Position numbers and translations under genes: made by a program. A DNA stretch of 64,000 bases. Origin: Reyranella massiliensis 521. Lineage in GTDB: Bacteria; Pseudomonadota; Alphaproteobacteria; Reyranellales; Reyranellaceae. The notes below the pieces were generated by a model, which did no database searches, was not told the DNA's origin, and saw only the letters and a list, made by a program, of their open reading frames with translations. Shown piece by piece: positions 1 through 8,004 of this stretch. Numbering within the stretch: the stretch's first letter is position 1; each line of letters begins with the position of its first letter. Location: NCBI RefSeq assembly GCF_000312425.1, contig NZ_HE997181.1:1607561-1671560 (forward strand), given 5' to 3'.

Positions 1-1011
1 TACGAAGGCGCGTTGCTGATGACCTCGCACGACCGCGAGTTCATGAACCGCATCGTCGGCAAGGTCGTGGAGATCGACGGCGGCTCGCTCACCACCTATT
101 CGGGCAACTTCGATTTCTACGAGCAGCAGCGCGAGATCGGCGAGCGGCAGCGCCAGGCGCAGTTCGAGCGCCAGCAGGCGATGCTCGCCAAGGAGATGAA
201 GTTCATCGAGCGCTTCAAGGCGCGGGCGTCGCACGCCGCCCAGGTCCAGAGCCGGGTCAAGAAGCTGGACAAGATCGAGAAGGTGGAGCCGCCGCGGCGT
301 CGCCAGTCCGTGCGGTTCGAGTTCCGCGCGCCGCCGCGCTCGGGCGACGACGTCGTGAGCTTCAAGAGCGTTCACAAGGGCTATGGCAGCCAGCCGATCT
401 ACGAGGGGCTCGACTTCCGGCTGCGCCGCCTGGAACGCTGGTGCGTGCTCGGCGCCAACGGCGCGGGCAAGTCGACCCTGCTGAAGCTGGTTGCGGGCGC
501 GACCGAGCCCGATCAGGGCACCGTGAACGTCGGCAGCAGCGTCAAGATGGGATACTTCGCCCAGCACTCCATGGACCTGCTGGACGGCGACGACACGATC
601 TTCGAGTCGCTGGACGGGTCGTTCCCGCAGGCCGGCACGGGCGCGCTGAAGTCGCTGGCCGGTTGCTTCGGCTTCTCCGGCGACGATGTCGAGAAGCCGT
701 GCCGCGTGCTGTCCGGCGGCGAGAAGGCGCGTCTGGTCATGGCCAAGATGCTGTTCGACCCGCCGAACTTCCTGGTCCTCGACGAGCCGACCAACCATCT
801 CGACATGGCCACCAAGGAGATGCTGGTCGCGGCCCTGGCGGAGTTCGAGGGCACGATGCTGTTCGTCAGCCACGATCGCCACTTCCTGGCCGCACTTTCG
901 AACCGGGTCCTGGAGCTGACGCCCGAGGGCGTTCACCAGTATGGCGGCGGCTACACGGAATACGTGGCGCGGACGGGCAAGGAGGCGCCGGGTCTCCACC
1001 CGGGGTCGTAG
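1..1011 (+). CDS. ABC-F family ATPase, C-terminal part (5' end outside window)
   Basis: The frame is open from the first base, so the start lies upstream. The visible part holds the end of the first ATPase domain (SHDREF switch, about bases 22-40), the basic inter-domain linker, and a complete second ATPase domain: Walker A GANGAGKST near 451-480, signature LSGGEK from about 709, Walker B with DEPTNHLD near 769-804, and a second SHDRHF switch. The tandem ATPase layout with no membrane segment is that of ABC-F proteins, which act on ribosomes rather than in transport. The exact subfamily cannot be assigned from this fragment. It ends with TAG at 1009-1011. Confidence 0.9.
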   Translation, partial: YEGALLMTSHDREFMNRIVGKVVEIDGGSLTTYSGNFDFYEQQREIGERQRQAQFERQQAMLAKEMKFIERFKARASHAAQVQSRVKKLDKIEKVEPPRRRQSVRFEFRAPPRSGDDVVSFKSVHKGYGSQPIYEGLDFRLRRLERWCVLGANGAGKSTLLKLVAGATEPDQGTVNVGSSVKMGYFAQHSMDLLDGDDTIFESLDGSFPQAGTGALKSLAGCFGFSGDDVEKPCRVLSGGEKARLVMAKMLFDPPNFLVLDEPTNHLDMATKEMLVAALAEFEGTMLFVSHDRHFLAALSNRVLELTPEGVHQYGGGYTEYVARTGKEAPGLHPGS

Positions 1012-1079
1012 AAGGGGTCGGGTGCGCTCCATGCACCCCGGCTGTTGAGAGAGCTCGGCCGCGGGCGCATACTTTGCCC

Positions 1080-1451
1080 ATGATCTACAGAACGTTGCTC
1101 GGCCTCGCCGCCTCAAGCGTATTGGCCGGTTGCCAGTCACCGGGCGAACTCGCCCAGAAGGCGCCCGCCTGGAACGCCGTCTATCAGGCGCCCTACGAGA
1201 GGATGGCGAACTGCATCGCCGACCTCGAACGAGGTCCCATGACGACCGCGACGCCCTCGACCTATTCGCAGGAGCGCCGGGCGAGGGTGGTCGTCACGTC
1301 CCCGACAGGCTCCGCGCTCGGCGAGTACAATATCCGTCAGATCTCCGCGCGAGACAGCGAAGTTACTTATCGAAGCATCTACGGCGGGCCCGGCAGCGGC
1401 GCGGGAAGCGGCGCGCTCGAGAAGGCCAACCGTTGCGGCAATCCCGCCTAA
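1080..1451 (+). CDS. Small predicted lipoprotein (123 aa)
   Basis: The ATG at 1080 begins a hydrophobic signal sequence ending in a lipobox, LAGC, with the acylated Cys near residue 18. This predicts an envelope lipoprotein. The rest (about 105 residues) has no motif I recognise. A Gly/Ser-rich stretch precedes the C-terminus. The reading frame is open far upstream, inside the ABC-F gene, but the signal peptide fixes this start. Function unknown. Confidence 0.7.
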   Translation: MIYRTLLGLAASSVLAGCQSPGELAQKAPAWNAVYQAPYERMANCIADLERGPMTTATPSTYSQERRARVVVTSPTGSALGEYNIRQISARDSEVTYRSIYGGPGSGAGSGALEKANRCGNPA

Positions 1452-1464
1452 GGCGTCGCCCGCT

Positions 1465-2148
1465 CTACAGTGAAAGCCCGGCGATGGCCGCGCTCGGCGT
1501 CAGGCCGAAGTAACGGCTGAAAACGCGGGACAGGTGGGCGGTATCGGCAAAGCCCGCATCCAGGGCAGCCGTCCGGACCAGCGCGCCATCGGCCATTAGC
1601 TGTGCGGCAAACTGCAAAGCCGACCACGACTTGAACTGGCGAAAGCTCTGTCCGGTCGCGGCCTTGAAGCAACGCAAAGCCTGCGTGCGCTCCAGGTGCA
1701 GGCGGCGCGCCAGCTCACCCTGATGCATGCGCTGCATCGGATCGGCATAGATCGCCCGAACGACTTCCGCGACCGGATCCCGCGGGGCGGCCGGCGACAC
1801 CGTCAGTTTGGCTCGAAGTTCGTTCGTGGCGTCCTCGGCGCCGCGGAGCGCCTCCCAGGCCCGTTGCGCCAGCACGCCACTCAGTGCCTGCGCCAGAGGC
1901 ACCTGGAAGGGAAACGGCAAGCCGTTGAGATAGAGAACGTCGGCGCCGCGCTCGGGCAGGGCAACCGCATGCACGATGCCCGGCCTGACGAGCAGGATGT
2001 CACCCTCCACGCGTAGTCCCTTGTGCTCCAGCCGCAGCGGCCCCGTCCGCCCGCCCAGCACGCAGGTGACGGCGTTCGCGTGCGCCCGGAGCCGTCTGCT
2101 GCCGACCGGCAGGAGCGCATTGCGGAAAGGAGACAGCGGGTCGGGCAT
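1465..2148 (-). CDS. AraC-family transcriptional regulator (227 aa)
   Basis: The N-terminal half (about residues 1-100) is a short cupin-like sensing domain. The C-terminal 85 residues are an AraC/XylS DNA-binding domain with two helix-turn-helix units: the first around GELARRLHLERTQ, the second around ALDAGFADTAHLSRVFSRYFG, the usual AraC signature. The ATG at 2148 gives a normal-length protein. The frame stays open further upstream, but that extension is arginine-rich non-coding translation. The gene is convergent with the preceding lipoprotein and lies downstream of a minus-strand NTF2-like gene. Its target is unknown. Confidence 0.85.
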   Translation of the reverse strand: MPDPLSPFRNALLPVGSRRLRAHANAVTCVLGGRTGPLRLEHKGLRVEGDILLVRPGIVHAVALPERGADVLYLNGLPFPFQVPLAQALSGVLAQRAWEALRGAEDATNELRAKLTVSPAAPRDPVAEVVRAIYADPMQRMHQGELARRLHLERTQALRCFKAATGQSFRQFKSWSALQFAAQLMADGALVRTAALDAGFADTAHLSRVFSRYFGLTPSAAIAGLSL

Positions 2149-2181
2149 CGCCCCGACTATTTCCGGCCGATGCGTCCGGCG

Positions 2182-2227
2182 CAAGAGGGGCCGCCACGGC
2201 GGCGTTTGCCGAGGGCGGCCCCCCTTG
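2182..2227. repeat. Strong stem-loop, 14-bp arms with one mismatch
   Basis: Bases 2182-2195 and 2214-2227 are inverted repeats (GGGGCCGCC cores) with a single A-C mismatch and an 18-base loop. It lies between the AraC gene start and the end of the NTF2-like gene. No T-run follows on either strand, so a classical intrinsic terminator is not supported. It may protect the 3' end of the NTF2-like transcript or contribute to termination. Confidence 0.55.
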
Positions 2228-2252
2228 TGGCTACCTTGCGTGGCTACCTTGC
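2227..2252. repeat. Exact 13-bp tandem duplication over a stop codon
   Basis: GTGGCTACCTTGC occurs twice in succession at 2227-2239 and 2240-2252. The second copy contains the TAG stop of the minus-strand NTF2-like gene, so the end of that gene looks like a small local duplication. Confidence 0.7.
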
Positions 2253-2675
2253 GATGCCGGCCCTCGCAAAGGCTTCCTGATACTGTCGGCCATTCACGAA
2301 CACATCCTTGCGCACGACCTGGCCGGCTGCATTGACGGTGACCACGTCGAGCATCTCCACTCGTGCGGTGAAGGGCGTGCCGCCGGGTTCCGTGAGTGTC
2401 GAAACCATTGTCCATTCGAGGACCCAGTGATCGGCGCCGTACAGCAGGCGGCTCATCTCCAGCGTAAAGTCGAACGCAGCGAACAGTCCGATGCAATGCT
2501 GGCGCAGCGCCTCCCGGCCCTTGACCGGCTCCGATCCGTTATGGATCCAGAAGATCGTGTCTTCCGAATGAAGGGACGCAATCAGGTCGGGATTCCGTGT
2601 TTCCCAGCTCGCGTGATAGCGCTGAAACAGCGCTTCGAGCGTCGGCGGCGCTTCGATCTGTCTGACGTCGGGCAT
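2244..2675 (-). CDS. SnoaL/NTF2-like domain protein (143 aa)
   Basis: The protein has the short cone-fold pattern of the SnoaL/NTF2 superfamily: an N-terminal helix (ALFQRYHASWETRN), the HSEDTIFWIHNG strand, a GREALRQHCIGLFAAF helix, then alternating strands ending in VFVNGRQYQEAF. Such proteins are enzymes or ligand binders of many kinds, so no substrate can be named. The ATG at 2675 has a good AGGAG site (CAAAGGAGAGAG) just upstream and is preferred over longer in-frame starts. It is divergent from a second SnoaL-like gene. Confidence 0.75.
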   Translation of the reverse strand: MPDVRQIEAPPTLEALFQRYHASWETRNPDLIASLHSEDTIFWIHNGSEPVKGREALRQHCIGLFAAFDFTLEMSRLLYGADHWVLEWTMVSTLTEPGGTPFTARVEMLDVVTVNAAGQVVRKDVFVNGRQYQEAFARAGIAR

Positions 2676-2812
2676 CTGCTCTCTCCTTTGTGGGCAGACA
2701 AACCCTATCCACATGCCGCGGCACCGCGTTGAACAAACGTGCATTACGGCTCGCGGGTCAACCCAAGGTAAGGTGGCGGAGAACACGCGACTGCAACGAC
2801 ACGGGGCCGGCC

Positions 2813-3247
2813 ATGGATCAGCAGCAAGCTCATTCCTTCGCGCAGAGAAACAAGCAGAACTATCTCCAGGCCAAGGACGCCTACAACGCGCGCGATCTCG
2901 ATGCCTGCATTGCCTATTACGCGCCCGACCATCAGATCATGTCGAAGCCGACACCACGCGGCAGAGAGCATATCCGCAGATTCTTCGAGGAGTCCTTTGC
3001 GACCTGGCCGGATATTCGGATCGCGGTCGAGAATGCACTGGCCGAAGATGATTGGGTCATGGGGCGGAGCATCACGACCGCGACGCACTCCAGTACGGTG
3101 ATGGGCGTTCCCGCAACCCACAAGACCATCGAGACGACCTTCTGGGACCTTCATCGCTTCAACCGCGAGGGCCTGATCATCCAGACCTGGAACCTGATGG
3201 ATGGCCTGTCGATGATGAGCCAGCTTGGCCTCATGCCGTCGCGTTGA
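2813..3247 (+). CDS. SnoaL-like polyketide cyclase-type protein (144 aa)
   Basis: This is a cone-fold protein of the SnoaL/ester cyclase type. It shows an N-terminal helix with DAYNARDLDACIAYYAPDH, then PRGREHIRRFFEESFATWPD, and the strand pair ending FNREGLIIQTWNLMD. The motif layout (helix, D-x3-YY-x-PD, G-x-E-x2-R-x-F, T-x-P-D) is typical of the SnoaL ester-cyclase branch. The ATG at 2813 is chosen because the protein then has family length. It is divergently arranged with another NTF2-fold gene ending at 2244, and the two share a 137-bp intergenic region. Confidence 0.75.
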   Translation: MDQQQAHSFAQRNKQNYLQAKDAYNARDLDACIAYYAPDHQIMSKPTPRGREHIRRFFEESFATWPDIRIAVENALAEDDWVMGRSITTATHSSTVMGVPATHKTIETTFWDLHRFNREGLIIQTWNLMDGLSMMSQLGLMPSR

Positions 3248-3307
3248 AGGCCGAAGAGGGGTCGCTCCCCCCGCACCGCTATTCTTGTCGCCACAAATTG
3301 ATCACAG

Positions 3308-3337
3308 CCACTCGTCGAGCGACGATTCGTCGAGTGG
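3308..3337. repeat. Inverted repeat, 11-bp arms with one mismatch
   Basis: CCACTCGTCGA (3308-3318) faces TCGTCGAGTGG (3327-3337) across 8 bases. It lies 61 bp after the SnoaL-like gene and 91 bp before the coiled-coil gene. No T-run follows, so it could be an operator or an RNA hairpin. Role unknown. Confidence 0.5.
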
Positions 3338-3428
3338 TCTGTCCATGCCTGTTGATTAAGAATCCGCAACGCACGACGGCAAAGCGCTACATTGCGCTCT
3401 CGACCACTACGCGCATAGGCAGAGCACG

Positions 3429-4502
3429 ATGACGAGCACCGTCCCTGAGATGCGCTCCAACAAGCTGGTGAGCATGGATATCGATCAGCTGCGAGGATGG
3501 GCGGCGTTCATGGACAAGGCCATGATCGCCAGCCTCATTGCCACCATCCTGGCCGTTGCGGCGCTTGGCATCACGACATGGCAGTCGTTCAAGTACGGCG
3601 CGGCCGTACGTGCCCATGAGCAGGCGGCCGTCGATCGATACAAGGGTATCGAAAGCCAGTCCGGCCAGCTCGCGCAGGATGCTGCGGCGGCTCGCGATCG
3701 GGCAGCGGCGCTCGAGCAGGAGGTTTCCTCGGCGCGAGGGCGGACGGCGGCCCTCGAACAGGAGATGTCCGCAGCGCGGGAGCGGGCCGCGGCGCTGGAG
3801 CAGCAGGCCTCCGCGGCGCGCGAGCGCGCGGTGGCGTTCGAGCAGGCGGCCCGCGACGCCAACGAACGGGCAGCCCGGGCGGCCCGCGAAAGCGCTGCGG
3901 CCAGCGAGAAGGCGGCGGCCGAGAAGGCGGCCCGCGAGAAGGCAGGAGCGCCGTCGCTCGACGCCGCTGCGATCCAGCAGCGAGTTGCCGATCTGGCGAA
4001 GCTCGTCAGGGAGGCGACCGCGCGCGCGACGGATCAGCCGCAGGGCGCGGCCGAGACGCCGCGGCCGGCCCAGGGAGAGACTACTCCCGAAGGCACTGCA
4101 GCAAGTCGCGAAGAGCAGCCGTCGCCGATTGTCGCGAGTCTTCGGAAATTCGCCGGTACCAACGCCGCCATATTCGTCCTCGATCAGGTATCCGACGCGC
4201 CGGCCGTCGGCTCGACGATCTCAGCCTATCTCGGCGATGCCGGATGGGCACCGCAGACCTGGACATGGACGGGCGTGGCGGGACTCTTCGGCGTGACCGT
4301 GCTCCTCAAGGAAGGCAGCGACGCTGCAACGAACGAGGCTGCGTCCGCGCTCGTGGAGGCGCTGCGTACGGCCGGCTTCAATGCCACGAAGGGCGACTGG
4401 CCGGCAGGCTGGCATCGCTTCCGGGGCACGCTCAATGGTCCGCAAACGCCTGCCGCGACGGACGCCCCCATCCGGATCGTCATCGGGGCAAAGCCGCGTT
4501 GA
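3429..4502 (+). CDS. Single-pass membrane protein with long coiled coil (357 aa)
   Basis: After a 31-residue N-terminus there is one transmembrane helix (about 32-53, AMIASLIATILAVAALGITT). Next comes an Ala/Glu/Arg-rich heptad region (about 60-180, repeated AALEQ and ARERAAALEQ units), a Pro/Thr/Glu-rich linker, and a C-terminal globular domain of about 120 residues (from SPIVASLRKFAG). The topology suggests an inner-membrane anchor with a stalk and a periplasmic or cytoplasmic head. I do not recognise the head domain. The gene stands alone between intergenic gaps and is likely monocistronic. Confidence 0.65.
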   Translation: MTSTVPEMRSNKLVSMDIDQLRGWAAFMDKAMIASLIATILAVAALGITTWQSFKYGAAVRAHEQAAVDRYKGIESQSGQLAQDAAAARDRAAALEQEVSSARGRTAALEQEMSAARERAAALEQQASAARERAVAFEQAARDANERAARAARESAAASEKAAAEKAAREKAGAPSLDAAAIQQRVADLAKLVREATARATDQPQGAAETPRPAQGETTPEGTAASREEQPSPIVASLRKFAGTNAAIFVLDQVSDAPAVGSTISAYLGDAGWAPQTWTWTGVAGLFGVTVLLKEGSDAATNEAASALVEALRTAGFNATKGDWPAGWHRFRGTLNGPQTPAATDAPIRIVIGAKPR

Positions 4503-4545
4503 TGCCTGGCTAGACCGTCTGTTGGCTGCCCACGGAAATCGCTCC

Positions 4546-5151
4546 ATGCAAGTCGATCCCAGCAAAGTTCACGCGTTCAAGGATGCGGAGAGTTTCTACA
4601 GATGGCTCGGCCGGAACCACGACAAACAAGTCGAGGTCTGGATCAAGATTCACAAGGTAGGGTCGGGACTGAAGTCGATCACGCCCAAGGAAGCCATCGA
4701 CGTTGTGCTGTGCTGGGGCTGGATCGACGGCTTGCGCAAGAGCTTCGACGACAAGAGCTTCCTGCAGCGCTACTCACCGCGCGGGAAGAAAGGCACCTGG
4801 AGTCAGATCAACGTCGACAATGTCGCCCGGTTGATCGAGGGCGGCCAGATGACTGGGCATGGACTGCGCGAAGTCGAAGCGGCCAAGGCCGACGGACGAT
4901 GGGCGCGGGCCTATAAGAGCGGCAAGGACATGAAGATCCCGGACGATCTCCAGGCCGCAATCGATGCCGACCCCAAGGCCAAGGCAATGCTGGCGACGCT
5001 CAGCGCGCAGAACCGCTTTGCGCTGGCCTTCCGCACCCACAACATGAAGACCGAAGCCGGACGGAAGAGAAAGATCGAGACTTTCGTCGCGATGCTCAAG
5101 CGCGGCGAGACGATCTACCCGCAGCGCCGCAAGCAGGCGTCGGAAGCGTAG
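4546..5151 (+). CDS. YdeI/OmpD-associated family protein (201 aa)
   Basis: The sequence matches the YdeI/OmdA family in pattern: an N-terminal AFKDAESFYRWLGRNHDKQVEVWIKIHK block, VLCWGWIDGLRKSFDDKSFLQRYSPRG in the middle, and a C-terminal basic helix with GRKRKIETFVAMLKRGE. Relatives have been linked to bacteriocin and peptide resistance in enterobacteria, but the biochemical role is unclear and transfer of that function here is inference. The ATG at 4546 sits 43 bp after the preceding gene. Confidence 0.75.
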   Translation: MQVDPSKVHAFKDAESFYRWLGRNHDKQVEVWIKIHKVGSGLKSITPKEAIDVVLCWGWIDGLRKSFDDKSFLQRYSPRGKKGTWSQINVDNVARLIEGGQMTGHGLREVEAAKADGRWARAYKSGKDMKIPDDLQAAIDADPKAKAMLATLSAQNRFALAFRTHNMKTEAGRKRKIETFVAMLKRGETIYPQRRKQASEA

Positions 5152-5214
5152 CCGGCGCCTGCAGGCTCATGCGGCAGGGGAGCTGCTTTGCCCAGCCTGC
5201 GACGTGCAGGCAGC

Positions 5215-5925
5215 CTAGATGAGGGCAACCTTGCCGGTCGCGAGATCGTACATGCCACCCACGACCTTGACCTTACCGGCCGCGGCAGCCTCGGCGATGA
5301 TCGGCTTGGCTTCCAGCAGACGTCGCACGTTGTAGCGCACGTTCTGCTTGATTGCCTCGTCGAGCGGATTCGCGGCGTTGGCCTTCTCGGCGAGATCGAT
5401 TGCAGGCTTGATGGCCTTGACCAGATCGGGCAGATGGCCCGGAAGCTGGGTCTTCTCCTTCATCACATTGATGGTGGCGGCAATAGCGCCGCAGTTCGTG
5501 TGGCCGAGCACCATGATCAGCGGCATGCCGAGGACCTTGACGCCGAACTCCAGGCTGGCGAGTCCGTCGGTGTTCACGAAGTTGCCGGCGACGCGCACGA
5601 CGAACAGCTCGCCGGGGCTCTGGTCGAAGGCGAGTTCGGGGGCAACGCGGGAGTCCGCGCAGCTCAGCAGGCCGGCAAAAGGATGCTGCGATTGCGCGCG
5701 CGCGGCACGACCGGCGGAGAAATCCTTGTTATCGGGAGCGTTGGCGACGTAGCGTGCATTGCCGTCCATCAGGCGCTTCAGCGCCTGGTCGGGCGTCATG
5801 GCGTTCGGCGCCGGCTTGGCCGTTTGCGCGAGTGCCGGGGCGGCAAGGCTTCCGGCGACAAGGCTGGCAGCACTGACCGCGAGCAGGCCACGACGGGGGA
5901 GCTGAACCGGATGATCGTTACACAT
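5215..5925 (-). CDS. Beta-carbonic anhydrase with Tat signal (236 aa)
   Basis: It interconverts CO2 and bicarbonate using a bound zinc. The beta-class ligands are visible: Cys89 and Asp91 with Arg93 in the CADSR motif, then His142 and Cys145 in HTNCGA. The N-terminus carries a twin-arginine motif (RRGLLAV, residues 11-17), a hydrophobic stretch and an ALA-Q cleavage site near residue 33, so the enzyme should be exported folded to the periplasm. The ATG at 5925 is preferred because the Tat signal then begins at the right distance. It is divergent from a putative regulator. Confidence 0.9.
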   Translation of the reverse strand: MCNDHPVQLPRRGLLAVSAASLVAGSLAAPALAQTAKPAPNAMTPDQALKRLMDGNARYVANAPDNKDFSAGRAARAQSQHPFAGLLSCADSRVAPELAFDQSPGELFVVRVAGNFVNTDGLASLEFGVKVLGMPLIMVLGHTNCGAIAATINVMKEKTQLPGHLPDLVKAIKPAIDLAEKANAANPLDEAIKQNVRYNVRRLLEAKPIIAEAAAAGKVKVVGGMYDLATGKVALI

Positions 5926-5990
5926 GACGCGGGCCTCTTCGCGATTGTCGACAGGGCTTCCAAGGTGGAAGAGCCGCGAAAGGCTATCCG

Positions 5991-6950
5991 ATGCCCGCTC
6001 GTCGCCAAGAGTCCAAACTTTGCAGGGATCGATCAATCGTGAGCGATCGACGCGAGGCCGTGGAAAGAATGGTCGCCGTCGATCGCGCGGCGCGGGGCCT
6101 GTCGGGCGATTTCCTCGAAGCCGGCGCACGTTTGCGCCAACGCAACAACTTTCGTCTTGCCCTGGCGCGCTATTGTCACGACATGGCGGGCGAAGCGCCG
6201 GTGGCGTGGCCGATCTTCAAGATGTTCGATCAGCTCCACCGCTACGTCGCCTCCTACATGTTGATCCACAACTACTATGCCTGGCTGCATGAGAAGGGGC
6301 CGCCACCGACGTTGACGGCCTTGCAGAAGGTGACGGGCACGAGCGAACGGCAGACCGCGGGTTTTGTTGCGGCCATGAAGGCAGGAGGTTTCGTCGTCGC
6401 CGAAACCGATCCCGCCGACCGGCGGGTGAAGTGGCTGAAGCCGGCGCCTGCCATGGTGGAGGAGATCGGCCGCTCCGTTCGGCTCTTCGTCCGGGCCGCG
6501 GACGAAATCGAGGACCGGCAGCCGGCCCTCTCAGACCTGCTCGGTGAACCCGATAGATTGGGTGAGCTGCTGCACCAGTCGGCGGCTTTCGTTCTTCAGA
6601 AGGGGACGTTGATTCACGACTTTCCGCGTGTGCTGCATTTTGCGGGGCGCGACTGTGGCTATTCGCTGTTGGCGGCTGTCATCGGGGCACATTATGCAGC
6701 TGCGGTTTCGGGGGCGCCGGATGCCCTGCCGCTTACCCTGCGCAGTTTGGCCCAACGCTTCCAGGTCTCGCGCGCTCATGTCGGCAACCTCCTCGAGGAA
6801 GCTGCGCAAAGCGGTTGGTTCAGCATCGGCGACGGAGGCCGGCTGATAGAGGTCAGCGACGGCCTGGTCGCTGAGTTCGAGCAATGGGCATGCTGGCAGA
6901 TCGTACACTACGATAGCCTCATGGCATTGCTTGCCAGGAAAGCCAGCTAG
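5991..6950 (+). CDS. Putative winged-helix transcriptional regulator (319 aa)
   Basis: The protein appears to contain two winged-helix units. One is around residues 105-150 (TLTALQKVTGTSERQTAGFVAAM, then a wing with DPADRRVKWLKP, MarR-like). The other is around 250-290 (LRSLAQRFQVSRAHVGNLLEEA). I do not recognise a named family. Possible starts are the ATG at 5991, a GTG at 6039 with a GCAGGGA site upstream, and an ATG at 6069. The first is listed for completeness. It is divergent from the carbonic anhydrase gene and converges with a LysR gene with a 4-bp overlap. Confidence 0.6.
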   Translation: MPARRQESKLCRDRSIVSDRREAVERMVAVDRAARGLSGDFLEAGARLRQRNNFRLALARYCHDMAGEAPVAWPIFKMFDQLHRYVASYMLIHNYYAWLHEKGPPPTLTALQKVTGTSERQTAGFVAAMKAGGFVVAETDPADRRVKWLKPAPAMVEEIGRSVRLFVRAADEIEDRQPALSDLLGEPDRLGELLHQSAAFVLQKGTLIHDFPRVLHFAGRDCGYSLLAAVIGAHYAAAVSGAPDALPLTLRSLAQRFQVSRAHVGNLLEEAAQSGWFSIGDGGRLIEVSDGLVAEFEQWACWQIVHYDSLMALLARKAS

Positions 6951-7885
6951 TCGCGCGCGGAAAAGGCGACGAGGAAGCGGGCGAGCTTTCGAACGGCTTC
7001 GCCGGCGTCCGCCGTTGGCATGAGCATGCCGATCGGTTCGAAGGCCAGTTCCTGCGCAAGTGAAACCTCGAAAACCTGGCCGGCGTCGGCGAGTTGCGTC
7101 ACGAAGCTCGCCGGAAGAACGCACAACAATTGCTCGCGCGTCAGCATCGACCAGAACAGCGCGGGCACGTTGGTGACGATGGAACTGGTACGGGGTGCGA
7201 TGGTCTCGTCGGCAAACAGCCGATCGAAGGCCAGGCGTGCGGCCATCGGCACCGGAGCGATCAGCCACTTTGCCTTGCGCAGTTCCTCCATCCCGACCTT
7301 GCGGCGTTTCAGCAGCGGGTGACCCGGACCCGCCACCACCGCGAAACGATCCTCGAGCAAAGGGACGAAATGCCAGCCTTCGGGCGTCACGCTGGGCGCC
7401 CGGCAGAGGGCGATGTCCACCTCATCGCGTTCGATCAGGGCCGCCAATCGTACGGCGTCAGCTTCGCGCGCCTGTACCAGTATCTCGGGATGCCGGCGGC
7501 TGAACTGCGGCAGCGCCTTCACCAGAACGCCCGATATCCCGGCCGAGATTGCGGCAACGCGTACGGTTCCCGAGGCACGCCCGGTCATCGCCACCACTTG
7601 TTCGGCGCCGGTTTCCACCGTTGCCAGGATGCGGCGGGCCGGCGCCAGCAGTGCCGCGCCGATCGGAGTCGGGCGCATGCCCCTGGAATGGCGCAGGAAC
7701 AGCTGGCATTCGAGCAGTGTCTCCAGATCAGCCAGCACATGCGTCACGGCCGGCTGCGTCAGCCCGATCGCCTCTGCGGTACGCTTGATGCTGCCGAGTT
7801 CGGCGATCTGGACAAGCACCTGCAGGTGGCGAATGCGCGCGCGGGCGATCAGGCGATTGCGCAGGGCAGAGGCGTTGGCGCTCAC
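6947..7885 (-). CDS. LysR-family transcriptional regulator (312 aa)
   Basis: Residues 15-75 form the LysR helix-turn-helix (IRHLQVLVQIAELGSIKRTA, then GLTQPAVTHVLADLE). The remainder is the periplasmic-binding-like effector domain (VRVAAISAGISGVLVKALPQF, DIALCRAP, FAVVAGPGHPL). It is transcribed away from a Bug-type solute-binding protein across a 119-bp gap. By LysR convention it probably controls that gene and itself, with a carboxylic acid as plausible inducer (inference). Confidence 0.9.
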   Translation of the reverse strand: MSANASALRNRLIARARIRHLQVLVQIAELGSIKRTAEAIGLTQPAVTHVLADLETLLECQLFLRHSRGMRPTPIGAALLAPARRILATVETGAEQVVAMTGRASGTVRVAAISAGISGVLVKALPQFSRRHPEILVQAREADAVRLAALIERDEVDIALCRAPSVTPEGWHFVPLLEDRFAVVAGPGHPLLKRRKVGMEELRKAKWLIAPVPMAARLAFDRLFADETIAPRTSSIVTNVPALFWSMLTREQLLCVLPASFVTQLADAGQVFEVSLAQELAFEPIGMLMPTADAGEAVRKLARFLVAFSARD

Positions 7886-8004
7886 GATATTAGCGATGTT
7901 TATTGATGGCCTATCTATTCGATTAGTTACTTATTCCTTTTCGCCGATGATTTGAACCGCTGAAGGGACACACAACCAACCGTCCCCGGTGAAGAGGAAA
8001 TGCC

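Noticed and set aside
7886..8004. LysR binding site (T-N11-A) between the LysR and Bug genes
   Set aside because: Several weak matches occur in this AT-richer gap and none stands out, so no single site is listed.
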